Source: Candidatus Atribacter alterifermentans (GTDB lineage: Bacteria; Atribacterota; Atribacteria; Atribacterales; Atribacteraceae). Taken from it: DNA of 10,577 nucleotides. The stretch spans positions 1 through 10,577 of the forward strand of contig JAAYUP010000456.1 of assembly GCA_012517635.1 (NCBI GenBank), written 5' to 3'. Each line of letters opens with the position of its first letter. Position 1 is the first letter of the stretch. The position numbers and the translations under genes are program-made. The notes beneath the pieces were generated by a model. The model worked only from the letters and a program-made list of their open reading frames with translations. It was not told the origin of the DNA and did not search any database. Shown one piece after another: positions 1 through 6,947 of the stretch.

Positions 1-649
1 AAGGTTCGGCACCAAATATTCCTAAACGAAAGGCAGTTTTTGACCAATCGATTTGGTTTTCTTTGGCAGTTTCCGAAAGATAAAGGGCATAAGACGGAGT
101 ACAACACAAAACTGAAATCCGGAAGTCTTTTAATATTTGTATTTGTCGAAGCGTATTTCCACTCGACATGGGTACAACAGTAGCACCTAACTTTTCAGCT
201 CCATAATGAACCCCTAAGCCTCCGGTAAATAATCCATATCCAAAGGCCACTTGAATAGTATCTTGTTCAGTAACACCGCACCCGCAAAGGGTACGGGCTA
301 ATAATTGAGACCAGATTTCAATATCATTGCGGGTATACCCAACCACCGTAGCTGTTCCAGTGATACCCGATGAAGAATGGATCCGTACGATATTCTCCAA
401 AGGTTCGGCAATTGCACCAAATGGATAAATATTCCTTAAGTCCTGTTTCGTTGTAAAAGGAAGGTACTGAAGATCATTGAGCGATTGAACATCATTAATA
501 TCAATACCGGCTTGATCAATTTTTTGTCGATAATAAGGAAGATTATGATAAGCACGGATTAAAACTTTTTTTAACCGATTGAACTGTATTTTTTCCAGAT
601 TGTGACGTGGCATCAATTCATAATATTCATCCCAATACGTCGCTATCAC
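1..649 (-). CDS. paaK: Phenylacetate-CoA ligase (PaaK family), N-terminal half, cut by the left edge
   Basis: Adenylate-forming enzyme that activates phenylacetate or a related aryl acid with ATP and CoA to the aryl-CoA in the cytoplasm. About 216 residues are visible; the family is usually about 430, so roughly the C-terminal half lies beyond position 1. The start (V/M-IATYWDEYYELMPR) and the following R-L-K-K-V-L and H-N-L-P-Y-Y-R segments are typical of PaaK. The ATP-binding P-loop reads SSSGITGTATVVGYT, close to the family SSGTTGKPTVVGYT, with Ile and Thr replacing a Thr and the Lys. Further on, QVAFGYGLFTGGLGVHYGAEKLGATVVP is also a family hallmark (residues about 133-160). The GTG at 649 follows an in-frame TAA by one codon; an AGAAG 7 nt upstream is the only well-spaced ribosome site, while AAGGGG abuts the GTG. 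In anaerobes PaaK homologues often work with indolepyruvate:ferredoxin oxidoreductase in aromatic amino-acid fermentation; that link is inference here. Substrate is not determinable from sequence. Confidence 0.93.
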   Translation of the reverse strand, partial: MIATYWDEYYELMPRHNLEKIQFNRLKKVLIRAYHNLPYYRQKIDQAGIDINDVQSLNDLQYLPFTTKQDLRNIYPFGAIAEPLENIVRIHSSSGITGTATVVGYTRNDIEIWSQLLARTLCGCGVTEQDTIQVAFGYGLFTGGLGVHYGAEKLGATVVPMSSGNTLRQIQILKDFRISVLCCTPSYALYLSETAKENQIDWSKTAFRLGIFGAEP

Positions 650-664
650 CCCTTATCTTCTTTT

Positions 665-692
665 ATTGTATTCGTTTTTAAAGAGTTTGCAA
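665..692 (-). promoter_or_regulatory. Predicted sigma-70 promoter for paaK
   Basis: On the minus strand TTGCAA (687-692) and TACAAT (665-670) are separated by 16 bp, a good match to a housekeeping promoter. The expected transcription start (about 657-659) leaves a leader of only some 9 nt before the GTG at 649. Confidence 0.5.
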
Positions 693-759
693 TGTTTTTC
701 CAGAAAACTGATTATTTTTTTAAAAAAGGTGTGAACGAAAATGGCTCATTTTGCTGAAA

Positions 760-774
760 AGAGTGTTATACTCT
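760..774 (+). promoter_or_regulatory. Extended -10 promoter for ilvE, embedded in a near-palindrome
   Basis: TGT-TATACT (764-772) is an extended -10 (TGN plus a 5/6 hexamer); no good -35 lies at 16-18 bp, as is usual for extended -10 promoters. The predicted start near 779 gives a leader of about 34 nt carrying the ribosome site GGGGTGG (801-807). AGAGT (760-764) and ACTCT (770-774) flank the -10 as a perfect 5-bp inverted repeat with a 5-nt centre, so a regulator could bind over the box; this is inference. Confidence 0.45.
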
Positions 775-812
775 GAATAAAAATTAAAAAATGGAATTAC
801 GGGGTGGTTTAA

Positions 813-1748
813 GTGCAGGAATTATCTTCAATCTGGTTGAACGGAAAAATTGTTGACTGGAAGGACGCAACGACCCATGTTTTAACCCATGCTCTTCATT
901 ACGGAACATCAGTATTTGAAGGAATCCGTTGTTATAAAACTTTACAGGGATCAGCGGTATTTCGGCTTGGTGATCACCTTCAAAGATTATTTGACTCGGC
1001 AAGAATAATCAAAATGTGCATCCCGTTCAGTCTAAAAGAGCTATACGAGGCAACTCTTGAAATTATTCGAAGGAATGGAGTTGAGGAATGTTACATAAGG
1101 CCCTTAGTCTATCGTGGTTATGGTGAAATGGGAATCGACCCAACCAACTGTGAAGTGATTGCAACAATTGCAGTTTGGCGATGGGGTGCTTATATGGGTG
1201 AAGAAGGTCTAAAACATGGGATTCGGGCGAAAATTTCATCTTATACTCGTAATTCGATAAATGCCAGTTCACCACGAGCTAAAACCAGTGCGAATTATCT
1301 CAACTCAGCATTAGCAAAAACTGAAGCCAAAGAGTTAGGGTATGGTGAGGCTATCCTTTTAGATATGCATGGATTTGTTTCAGAAGGAAGCGGTGAAAAT
1401 ATTTTCATGGTTAAAAAAGGAATATTGTATACACCACATCCCTATTCAATATTATTAGGAATTACCCGAGATACAGTTATCCGTTTGGCATTGGATTTAG
1501 AATATGATGTGAAAGAAACTCATTGTACTCGAGATGACCTCTATTTGGCTGATGAAGCATTTTTTACTGGAACGGCAGCAGAGATTACTCCTATTGTTGA
1601 AGTTGATGGTAGACCAATTGGTGATGGAAGACCTGGACCGGTGACTCGACAATTACAAGAAATATTTTTTCGAGTAGTTCGAGGAGAAGAACCGGCTTAT
1701 CTGGGTTGGCTTGATTTTGTTGAAAAAAGGAAGGAGCAGACTCTATGA
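813..1748 (+). CDS. ilvE: Branched-chain-amino-acid aminotransferase
   Basis: PLP enzyme that interconverts Leu/Ile/Val and their 2-oxoacids with 2-oxoglutarate/glutamate; last step of branched-chain amino-acid synthesis or first step of their breakdown. Fold-type IV features are all present in its 311 residues (family about 300): HALHYGTSVFEGIRCY at 26-41, CYIRPLVYRGYGEMG at 93-107, the PLP Schiff-base lysine K157 in RAKTSANYL, EGSGENIF (191-198, E191 being the conserved PLP-pyridine ligand), and GTAAEITP (253-260) that helps hold the phosphate. The GTG start at 813 has GGGGTGG 5 nt upstream; the ATG at 791 is in another frame. The YGTSVFEGIR form points to BCAT rather than D-amino-acid aminotransferase or aminodeoxychorismate lyase, though substrate range could include aromatic amino acids. 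Its stop codon overlaps the next gene's start (ATGA), so the two are probably translationally coupled. Confidence 0.96.
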   Translation: MQELSSIWLNGKIVDWKDATTHVLTHALHYGTSVFEGIRCYKTLQGSAVFRLGDHLQRLFDSARIIKMCIPFSLKELYEATLEIIRRNGVEECYIRPLVYRGYGEMGIDPTNCEVIATIAVWRWGAYMGEEGLKHGIRAKISSYTRNSINASSPRAKTSANYLNSALAKTEAKELGYGEAILLDMHGFVSEGSGENIFMVKKGILYTPHPYSILLGITRDTVIRLALDLEYDVKETHCTRDDLYLADEAFFTGTAAEITPIVEVDGRPIGDGRPGPVTRQLQEIFFRVVRGEEPAYLGWLDFVEKRKEQTL

Positions 1749-2086
1749 GTTCATCAAGTAATGATTTTTTTCAAGAATATCGAGATAGTTTGAAAAGAAT
1801 AAAAGAGGTTTCACCAAAAACCTTGGAAGGTTTTAATGGTTTTTACAATCACACTATGGGTGATGGAGTCCTTAATGTGAAAACCAAAGAATTGATAGCA
1901 CTTGGAATTGGTTTGGCAATTCATTGTGAAAATTGCATCTGGCTGCATGCCCGATCAGCGATAAAAGCTGGTGCCACTTCTGAAGAAATTTTAGAAGCGG
2001 CTCAAGTCGGAGTAGTGATGGGCGGAGGCCCAGCTTTTACTTATTTACCTTTACTTCAAAAAATAATTGATCAGCTTAATGAATAG
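1745..2086 (+). CDS. Small AhpD-like / carboxymuconolactone decarboxylase family protein with CxxC
   Basis: 113-residue alpha-helical protein of the carboxymuconolactone decarboxylase (CMD) superfamily, the usual length for stand-alone single-domain members. The AhpD catalytic pattern is complete and correctly spaced: E49, C61, C64 and H68 (motif HCENCIWLHAR); in Mycobacterium AhpD the equivalent residues are 12, 3 and 4 apart, exactly as here. The residue between the cysteines that is His in AhpD is Asn (N63). The GGGPAFTYLP stretch at 93-102 is also typical. Such proteins act as thiol peroxidase/disulfide partners in the cytoplasm, but many CMD members have unknown roles, so no enzyme name is given. 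The ATG overlaps the ilvE stop (ATGA) and has AAGGAG 8 nt upstream, so expression is tied to ilvE. No peroxiredoxin or ahpC gene is in the window. Confidence 0.9.
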   Translation: MSSSSNDFFQEYRDSLKRIKEVSPKTLEGFNGFYNHTMGDGVLNVKTKELIALGIGLAIHCENCIWLHARSAIKAGATSEEILEAAQVGVVMGGGPAFTYLPLLQKIIDQLNE

Positions 2087-2097
2087 AAATCCCCCTG

Positions 2098-2136
2098 AGG
2101 AACCGGTGGGAGTTATATAATTTCTTACCGGTTCCT
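2098..2136 (+). terminator. Hairpin terminator after the ilvE unit, between convergent genes
   Basis: AGGAACCGGT (2098-2107) pairs perfectly with ACCGGTTCCT (2127-2136), a 10-bp stem with a 19-nt AT-rich loop, 11 nt after the stop of the CxxC-protein gene. Only a short T run (TTT) follows on the plus strand and none on the minus strand. It also lies 8 bp beyond the hflC stop codon, so it may end or protect both convergent transcripts, but it fits the plus-strand unit best. Confidence 0.65.
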
Positions 2137-2144
2137 TTAAAAAC

Positions 2145-3044
2145 TCATTCTTCAATTTCCTGATTCATTTTGAATAAGTATTGAAGAAATTCAGTATCCG
2201 GTGTCATAATCATAATATCTTTATTGTTGAAGATTTTTTCATAGGTTTCAAGCGTTTTTTGGAAGGCATAGAATTCCGGATCCTGTTTAAAGGCTTCGGC
2301 ATAAATTCGTAAAGCTTCAGCATCCCCTTGGCCACGAATAATTTTTGCTTGTTTTTCCGCTTCGGCAATAATAAGGGTTTTTTCCTTATCGGTTTCCGCT
2401 CGGAGCTTAATAGCTTCTTCCTGGCCTTCGGAACGGTATTGTTTTGCTTGTCTTTCTCTTTCAGTTTTCATTCTTTGGAAAACGGCCTCTTCATTTTGTT
2501 GAGGGAGATCAGCTCTTTTAATTCCCACATCGATGATTTCAATTCCCAAAGCACTCGCTTTCCGGTTGGAATTATTGGTAACTGTATCCATAACTTGACG
2601 ACGTTCTATGGATATTAAATCAAAGAGCGGTATACGGCCAATTTCAGCTCTTAACTCAGAATAAATGATGTCATCAATTCGAACCATGGCACCATTTTCA
2701 GTGACTACGGTTTGCAGAAATCGAAGCGGATCAACGATGCGCCATCGTACATAATTATCTATTACCAGAGTCTTTTTATCTTCGGTGATAACCTCTTCCG
2801 GAGGCGAATCGTAGTCGAGAATCCTTTTTTCAAAAACATAAATGACCTGTAAAGGATAGGGGAGTTTCAAATGAATTCCGCTTTTTTGGACAACTGCAAT
2901 TGGTTTCCCAAATTGGAGAATCACTCCTTGTTCGGTTTCATCAAGGGTAAACCATGGTTTGGTAATTGAAATAAGAATCAAAATGATAATGATGAAAACC
3001 ATTTTTTTCCAGAACGATTTATTAAAAGACACCCGTTGAACCAT
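2145..3044 (-). CDS. hflC: HflC, SPFH/Band-7 membrane subunit of the HflKC complex
   Basis: Inner-membrane protein that with HflK forms the large cage around the FtsH protease and modulates its activity. In 299 residues (family 290-330) it shows a short N-terminal tail, one membrane segment (about 13-30, MKKMVF-type start then an Ile/Leu run), and a Band-7/SPFH domain beginning LDETEQGVILQFGKPI with SGIHLKLPYP (about 55-64). A charged Glu/Lys/Arg/Ala-rich coiled coil follows at about 190-250 (RMKTERERQAKQYRSEG, then AEAEKQAKIIRGQGDAEALRIYAEAF), a stomatin/HflC signature. The ATG at 3044 overlaps the end of hflK by 23 bp, with GGAAAGG directly abutting it; the in-frame GTG at 3032 has better spacing from GGATGG and could be the real start, giving 295 residues. 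No ftsH gene is in the window, so the partner is assumed to be encoded elsewhere. Confidence 0.95.
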   Translation of the reverse strand: MVQRVSFNKSFWKKMVFIIIILILISITKPWFTLDETEQGVILQFGKPIAVVQKSGIHLKLPYPLQVIYVFEKRILDYDSPPEEVITEDKKTLVIDNYVRWRIVDPLRFLQTVVTENGAMVRIDDIIYSELRAEIGRIPLFDLISIERRQVMDTVTNNSNRKASALGIEIIDVGIKRADLPQQNEEAVFQRMKTERERQAKQYRSEGQEEAIKLRAETDKEKTLIIAEAEKQAKIIRGQGDAEALRIYAEAFKQDPEFYAFQKTLETYEKIFNNKDIMIMTPDTEFLQYLFKMNQEIEE

Positions 3045-4026
3045 CCTTTCCGGTTAAAGGGAGTAACTTAAGGATATCTTGAGAGGCTGTCGAACTATCG
3101 ATGAGATATTTTTGAACAAGAGGAAGTGCTTTCTGAATGGTTTCCAGGTATAGTCGTTTTCTGGTAACTTCTTTATTCAGACTATATTCTTGGAGAACCT
3201 GGAGAAAACGGGCCGTATCTCCCTCAGCTTCTTTTACCACTTTTTCTCTCCAAGCTTCAGCTTCTTTAATAATTTGCTCAGCTTGTCCGCGAGCATTAGG
3301 TATAACTTCACTGCGGTATCCTTCGGCCTCGTTTACAAAACGAACCTTGTCTTCCCGTGCACTGGCAACATCTTTAAAAGCTGAAACAACTGCTTCAGGT
3401 GGTTGAACATCCTGAAGTTGAACAGCGATAATCTGAACCCCCGCTTCGTACCGATCTAAAATTGACTGAATAAGAACTCTGGTTTGTTCTTGGATTTCAC
3501 TTTTTCCTGAAGTGAGAACTTCATCAATTCGCTTTTTCCCAACTATTTCCCGAAGAGCTGATTCAGCCGCCTTTTTTACTGCAGAGTCGACATCTTTCAC
3601 TCGGATAAGAAATAGGTAGGGGTCGCTAATTCGATATTGTCCTGTATATTGGCAATCGACAATATTTTCATCTCCGGTTAGCATCAACGATTCTTCGGGA
3701 ATGTATTGATAGCGGGGAATAGGATCAGTGCTGAGGGTTCTAAACCCAATTTCAACGCGACGAACCTCAGTGATTTTTGGTTTAATAATAGTTTCAAAAG
3801 GATAAGGAAGATGATAATGGATACCGGGAGGAACTTGCCGGACGATTTCACCGAAAAGTTTAACCATACCAACTTCATCAGGACCAACGACGTAAATTCC
3901 AGTAAGCAGGTATATTGCAAGGAAAATAATAACAACGAAATAACCAAGTTTTTTTAATAAACGGATTATTTTTGAATCATAAATGCGAATAATCCTTCCA
4001 TTCAATTCATCATTATCCATGTTCAT
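3022..4026 (-). CDS. hflK: HflK, SPFH/Band-7 membrane subunit of the HflKC complex
   Basis: Partner of HflC in the FtsH-associated membrane cage. The 334-residue product has a short polar N-terminus, one membrane segment at about 27-46 (LGYFVVIIFLAIYLLTGIYV), then the Band-7 domain with VGPDEVGMVKLFGEIVRQVPPGIHYHLPYP-type sequence at 47-76, the extracellular-side SPFH core, and a long coiled coil at about 225-290 (VRFVNEAEGYRSEVIPNARG, EAEAWREKVVKEAEGDTARF), as in HflK of many bacteria. The Gly/Pro-rich N-terminal tail of the E. coli protein is absent, so this is a compact version. Two ATGs open the frame (4026 and 4020) and neither has a visible Shine-Dalgarno sequence. It is first of the two-gene hflK-hflC unit; the coding ends overlap by 23 bp. 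Identification as HflK rather than a generic stomatin rests on the tandem hflK-hflC arrangement and the domain order. Confidence 0.94.
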   Translation of the reverse strand: MNMDNDELNGRIIRIYDSKIIRLLKKLGYFVVIIFLAIYLLTGIYVVGPDEVGMVKLFGEIVRQVPPGIHYHLPYPFETIIKPKITEVRRVEIGFRTLSTDPIPRYQYIPEESLMLTGDENIVDCQYTGQYRISDPYLFLIRVKDVDSAVKKAAESALREIVGKKRIDEVLTSGKSEIQEQTRVLIQSILDRYEAGVQIIAVQLQDVQPPEAVVSAFKDVASAREDKVRFVNEAEGYRSEVIPNARGQAEQIIKEAEAWREKVVKEAEGDTARFLQVLQEYSLNKEVTRKRLYLETIQKALPLVQKYLIDSSTASQDILKLLPLTGKDGSTGVF

Positions 4027-4027
4027 A

Positions 4028-4056
4028 ATAGTACACTACGATTTAAACCTATGCAA
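4028..4056 (-). promoter_or_regulatory. Possible promoter for hflKC
   Basis: On the minus strand TTGCAT (4051-4056) and TACTAT (4028-4033) are exactly 17 bp apart; both hexamers are only partial matches. The implied start near 4021 lies between the two candidate ATGs (4026, 4020), which would make the hflK message leaderless from the second ATG. An alternative -10 further upstream (TATCAT/TATAAC near 4060-4072) cannot be excluded. Confidence 0.25.
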
Positions 4057-4156
4057 GTTATATGATAAAATAGTCAGGATTGAGTAAAAAGTATGCATCT
4101 TCGGTTCATTTTTTTAAGGTTATTTGAGAATATATAAAAATATTAAACATACTTGA

Positions 4157-5530
4157 ATGATGTTTGTTATTCGAGATACTGGAAAAAGTACATCAATCTT
4201 TGGTTCGATTAATCATGAGCGGCATATTATGTTTAAACCCGCCCAGATTATTTTATTGGGATATATAACCGTTATTCTTCTTGGTTCATTCGTCCTTATG
4301 CTTCCTGGAATGACTACTCCTGGAAAAGACTTAACTTTTATTGATGCTCTTTTCACCTCTACATCAGCCATCTGTGTTACTGGTTTAACCGTCGTTGATA
4401 CCGCAACATTTTTTTCCTTTTGGGGTCAAATTGTTATTTTGGTCCTTATTCAATGTGGTGGTTTGGGTTATATGACTCTCACGACTCTAATTGCCATTGG
4501 GCTCGGTCGTCGGATTGAATATCGTGACCGTCTGGCATTAAAGGAGACCTTTAGCTTAGAAACTCCTGGTGGGGTCATTCGGTTTACGCTCAACGTAATA
4601 AAGTATACTTTTACCTTCGAAGCCTTGGGAGCTTTTCTCTTGCTGATCAATTTTATCGGCCGGTATCCATTATCCAAAGCGATATTTGCTTCAATATTTC
4701 ATAGCGTCTCCGCTTTTTGTAATGCAGGGTTTTCAATCTTTTCAAATAATTTTGAAAGTTTTGTTCAAAACCCTTTGGTTAATTTAATTTTATGTTTTTT
4801 GATTATTTCGGGTGGAATTGGCTTTATAGTTCTCAAAGAAATTATAAACGAGCATCGGATCCTTACTCTTCATAGTAAGGTAGTTCTTCGAGTTACTCTT
4901 CTCCTTTTGCTTGCCGGAACATTACTCATACTCCTTTTTGAGTGGAACAACCCAAATACTATTGGTCCGTTAAGCCCTGGTTATAAAATTCTGACGAGTT
5001 TTTTCCAAGCTGTAACACCACGAACGGCAGGTTTTAATACAATTCCAATTGGTTCCATGCGTTCTGTTACATTATATATTGTTATTTTTCTTATGTTTAT
5101 TGGAGCATCGCCAGGAGGGACTGGAGGTGGTATTAAGACCACCACCTTTGCTTTGCTTTTGGGAGTGTTAAAAGGTGTCGCACAAGAAAAAAACCGAGTT
5201 GAATACTTCCATCGCCGGATCCCAAACGAAACTGTTTACCGGGCAGTTGCTCAAACTGTTTTACCCTTTTTGTTAGTTTCAGTGATCTCGATTCTTATCA
5301 TGAGTTATCAACCAAATAACCCAACTCAAATTATTTTTGAAGTTATTTCAGCTTTTGGAACGGTTGGGTTATCGACCGGAATAACACCAAAATTATTTAG
5401 TTTGAGCAAGTTTCTTCTTATAATTATGATGTATTATGGAAAAGTAGGTTTATTGGGTTTAGCCATATATCCGGTAAAAAAAGATGAAAAGGAATGTATA
5501 CTTTACCCCGAAGAGGGGGTTCAGCTTTAA
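4157..5530 (+). CDS. ktrB: K+ uptake channel subunit, TrkH/KtrB family
   Basis: Integral membrane K+ translocating subunit, about 8 transmembrane helices in four M1-P-M2 repeats. The four pore loops with the filter glycines are visible: TSAICVTGLTV (69-79, G76), HSVSAFCNAGFS (182-193, G191), AVTPRTAGFNT (285-295, G292) and SAFGTVGLSTG (398-408, G404). The GGTGGGIKTTT element (320-330) is the conserved intramembrane gating loop in the third repeat. Length (457) fits KtrB better than the longer TrkH of enterobacteria. Residues 1-24 are polar and lack counterparts in the usual family start; M25 (ATG at 4229, MFKPAQIILLGY) aligns with the typical KtrB N-terminus, so the protein may be 433 residues. 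Neither ATG has a good ribosome site. The regulatory nucleotide-binding subunit KtrA/TrkA is not adjacent. The gene is divergent from hflK and 70 bp before the biotin carboxylase gene. Confidence 0.93.
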   Translation: MMFVIRDTGKSTSIFGSINHERHIMFKPAQIILLGYITVILLGSFVLMLPGMTTPGKDLTFIDALFTSTSAICVTGLTVVDTATFFSFWGQIVILVLIQCGGLGYMTLTTLIAIGLGRRIEYRDRLALKETFSLETPGGVIRFTLNVIKYTFTFEALGAFLLLINFIGRYPLSKAIFASIFHSVSAFCNAGFSIFSNNFESFVQNPLVNLILCFLIISGGIGFIVLKEIINEHRILTLHSKVVLRVTLLLLLAGTLLILLFEWNNPNTIGPLSPGYKILTSFFQAVTPRTAGFNTIPIGSMRSVTLYIVIFLMFIGASPGGTGGGIKTTTFALLLGVLKGVAQEKNRVEYFHRRIPNETVYRAVAQTVLPFLLVSVISILIMSYQPNNPTQIIFEVISAFGTVGLSTGITPKLFSLSKFLLIIMMYYGKVGLLGLAIYPVKKDEKECILYPEEGVQL

Positions 5531-5570
5531 GTTGATATATATTAGATAATTATCATATCTCAAGAGCGAA

Positions 5571-5595
5571 TATGATACAGTGGAATATGAGGTGA
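5571..5595 (+). promoter_or_regulatory. Candidate -10 box and start-deciding ribosome site of the biotin carboxylase gene
   Basis: TATGAT (5571-5576) is a 5/6 -10 hexamer with no convincing -35; a start near 5583 would follow. GAGGTGA (5589-5595) lies 5 nt before TTG 5601 and decides that start over the upstream in-frame GTGs at 5580 and 5592. Confidence is for the ribosome site more than for the promoter. Confidence 0.4.
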
Positions 5596-5600
5596 ATTCT

Positions 5601-6947
5601 TTGTTTCAAAAAGTATTAATTGCGAACCGTGGGGAAATTGCGCTGAGGATTGTCCGTGCTTGTCGTGAGATGGATATTAAAACAGTTGGGGTTTTTTCTG
5701 ATGTTGATCGAAATCTTATTCATCTCCGTGATGTTGATCAAAAAGTTGCATTGGGTGGAAACTCCCCAGCCGAATCCTATCTTAACATTGATAAAATCTT
5801 GAAAGCATGCCATCTTACCAAAGCGGATGCAGTCCATCCCGGCTATGGTTTCCTTTCCGAAAATGTTCAATTCGTCCAAAAGTTAAAAGAAAATGGGATT
5901 GCTTTTATTGGACCAGGTGTTGATGTTTTACAAAAGATGAAGAATAAACTCTTAGCCAAAAAAATAATATATGATTCAGGGGTGCCGGTCGTTCCTGGTT
6001 CACTGGAGGTGGTTAATACTTTACAAGAAGCCAAAAAAATCGCCAATGAAATTGATTTTCCATTTATGTTAAAAGCATGCTTAGGAGGAGGGGGGAGAGG
6101 TATTCGAGTTGTAGAGAATGAAAAAAATTTAGAAGATGCTTTCAGTAGTGCCCGTCGAGAAGCAAAAATAGCATTTGGAAATGAAGAAATTTATATTGAA
6201 AAGATACTTGATAATGCCAGACATATTGAAGTCCAAATTTTAGCTGATCAATTTGGGAAAACTATTCATTTAGGAGAAAGAGAGTGTTCCTTGCAACGGC
6301 GGAGGCAAAAAATATTAGAAGAAGCTCCATCTCCATTTTTAAACGATGGGTTAAGGGAAAATATTTGTGGTGCTGCAGTTCAGGCCGCTGTAGCACTGGG
6401 ATATTCGACTTGCGGAACCATCGAATTTTTAGTCACCGATGATCAGCAATTTTATTTTATGGAGCTCAACGCTCGAATTCAGGTAGAACACCCGATTACC
6501 GAAATGATATCTGGGGTAGATATTCTTCGGGAGCAAATTCGATTAGCCTCAGGCGAGCCACTCCAGTTGAACGCGAACCAAATAAATCATCGGGGTCATG
6601 CTATCGAGATGAGAATAAACGCCGAAGATCCTTTTCGGAATTTTATACCGACACCTGGTCTGATAAAAAAGTATGAAACACCTCGGGGGCCAGGGATTCG
6701 AATTGATTCGCATTGTTATTCGGGATATGAGATTCCATCATTTTATGATTCTTTAATTGCGAAACTCATTGTTTGGGATACTGATCGAATGTATGCAATT
6801 CGTCGTTCCAGAGAAGCACTTCATTCCTTTATCGTTGAGGGTGTGTCGACAACGATTCCTTTTCATTTGAAAATTTTACAAAATGAAGATTTCTTAAGGG
6901 GTTTTTTCCATACTCGATTTATTGAAGATGAAATCGAAGAAATTTGA
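5601..6947 (+). CDS. accC: Biotin carboxylase (AccC-type, subunit of a biotin-dependent carboxylase)
   Basis: ATP-grasp enzyme that carboxylates biotin on a carrier protein using bicarbonate and ATP. The 448-residue product matches AccC length. Start chosen at TTG 5601: GAGGTGA is 5 nt upstream and the protein then begins MFQKVLIANRGEIALRIVRAC, the standard family N-terminus; the longer reading from GTG 5580 adds only seven residues. Visible motifs are HPGYGFLSEN (about 88-97), the ATP-binding glycine loop KACLGGGGRG (about 159-168), HIEVQILAD, GERECSLQRRRQKILEEAP, the catalytic NARIQVEHPITE (family NTRIQVEHPVTE, Thr to Ala), and GHAIEMRINAED (family C to M) carrying the conserved catalytic Arg. 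The carrier (BCCP) and carboxyltransferase genes are not adjacent, so it could serve acetyl-CoA carboxylase, pyruvate carboxylase (PycA) or another biotin enzyme. It is followed by rnfC after 40 bp. Confidence 0.93.
   Translation: MFQKVLIANRGEIALRIVRACREMDIKTVGVFSDVDRNLIHLRDVDQKVALGGNSPAESYLNIDKILKACHLTKADAVHPGYGFLSENVQFVQKLKENGIAFIGPGVDVLQKMKNKLLAKKIIYDSGVPVVPGSLEVVNTLQEAKKIANEIDFPFMLKACLGGGGRGIRVVENEKNLEDAFSSARREAKIAFGNEEIYIEKILDNARHIEVQILADQFGKTIHLGERECSLQRRRQKILEEAPSPFLNDGLRENICGAAVQAAVALGYSTCGTIEFLVTDDQQFYFMELNARIQVEHPITEMISGVDILREQIRLASGEPLQLNANQINHRGHAIEMRINAEDPFRNFIPTPGLIKKYETPRGPGIRIDSHCYSGYEIPSFYDSLIAKLIVWDTDRMYAIRRSREALHSFIVEGVSTTIPFHLKILQNEDFLRGFFHTRFIEDEIEEI

Noticed and set aside
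715..727. T7A6 tract between paaK and ilvE promoters
   Set aside because: It could bend DNA or act as an AT-rich UP-like element, but it is too simple to name as a site.
3137..3406. Plus-strand open frames of 64-89 codons opposite hflK
   Set aside because: They mirror the coiled-coil coding of hflK, have no ribosome site and resemble no family.
4027..4156. Possible c-di-AMP (ydaO-type) riboswitch upstream of ktrB
   Set aside because: The 130-bp divergent gap is AT-rich and lacks the long structured GC-containing leader that this riboswitch needs.
5123..5145. Inverted repeat GGTGGT/ACCACC in ktrB
   Set aside because: It encodes the conserved GGTGGGIKTTT loop, has a mismatch beyond six pairs and no T run directly after, so the protein sequence explains it.
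5531..5600. Short palindromes (GATAATTATC; AGATA/TATCT) before the biotin carboxylase gene
   Set aside because: They are short and A-T only, as expected by chance in such AT-rich spacer; no operator is supported.
6084..6100. G-rich run in accC that could form a two-tier G-quadruplex
   Set aside because: It encodes the glycine-rich ATP loop; G-runs are uneven, and coding need accounts for it.
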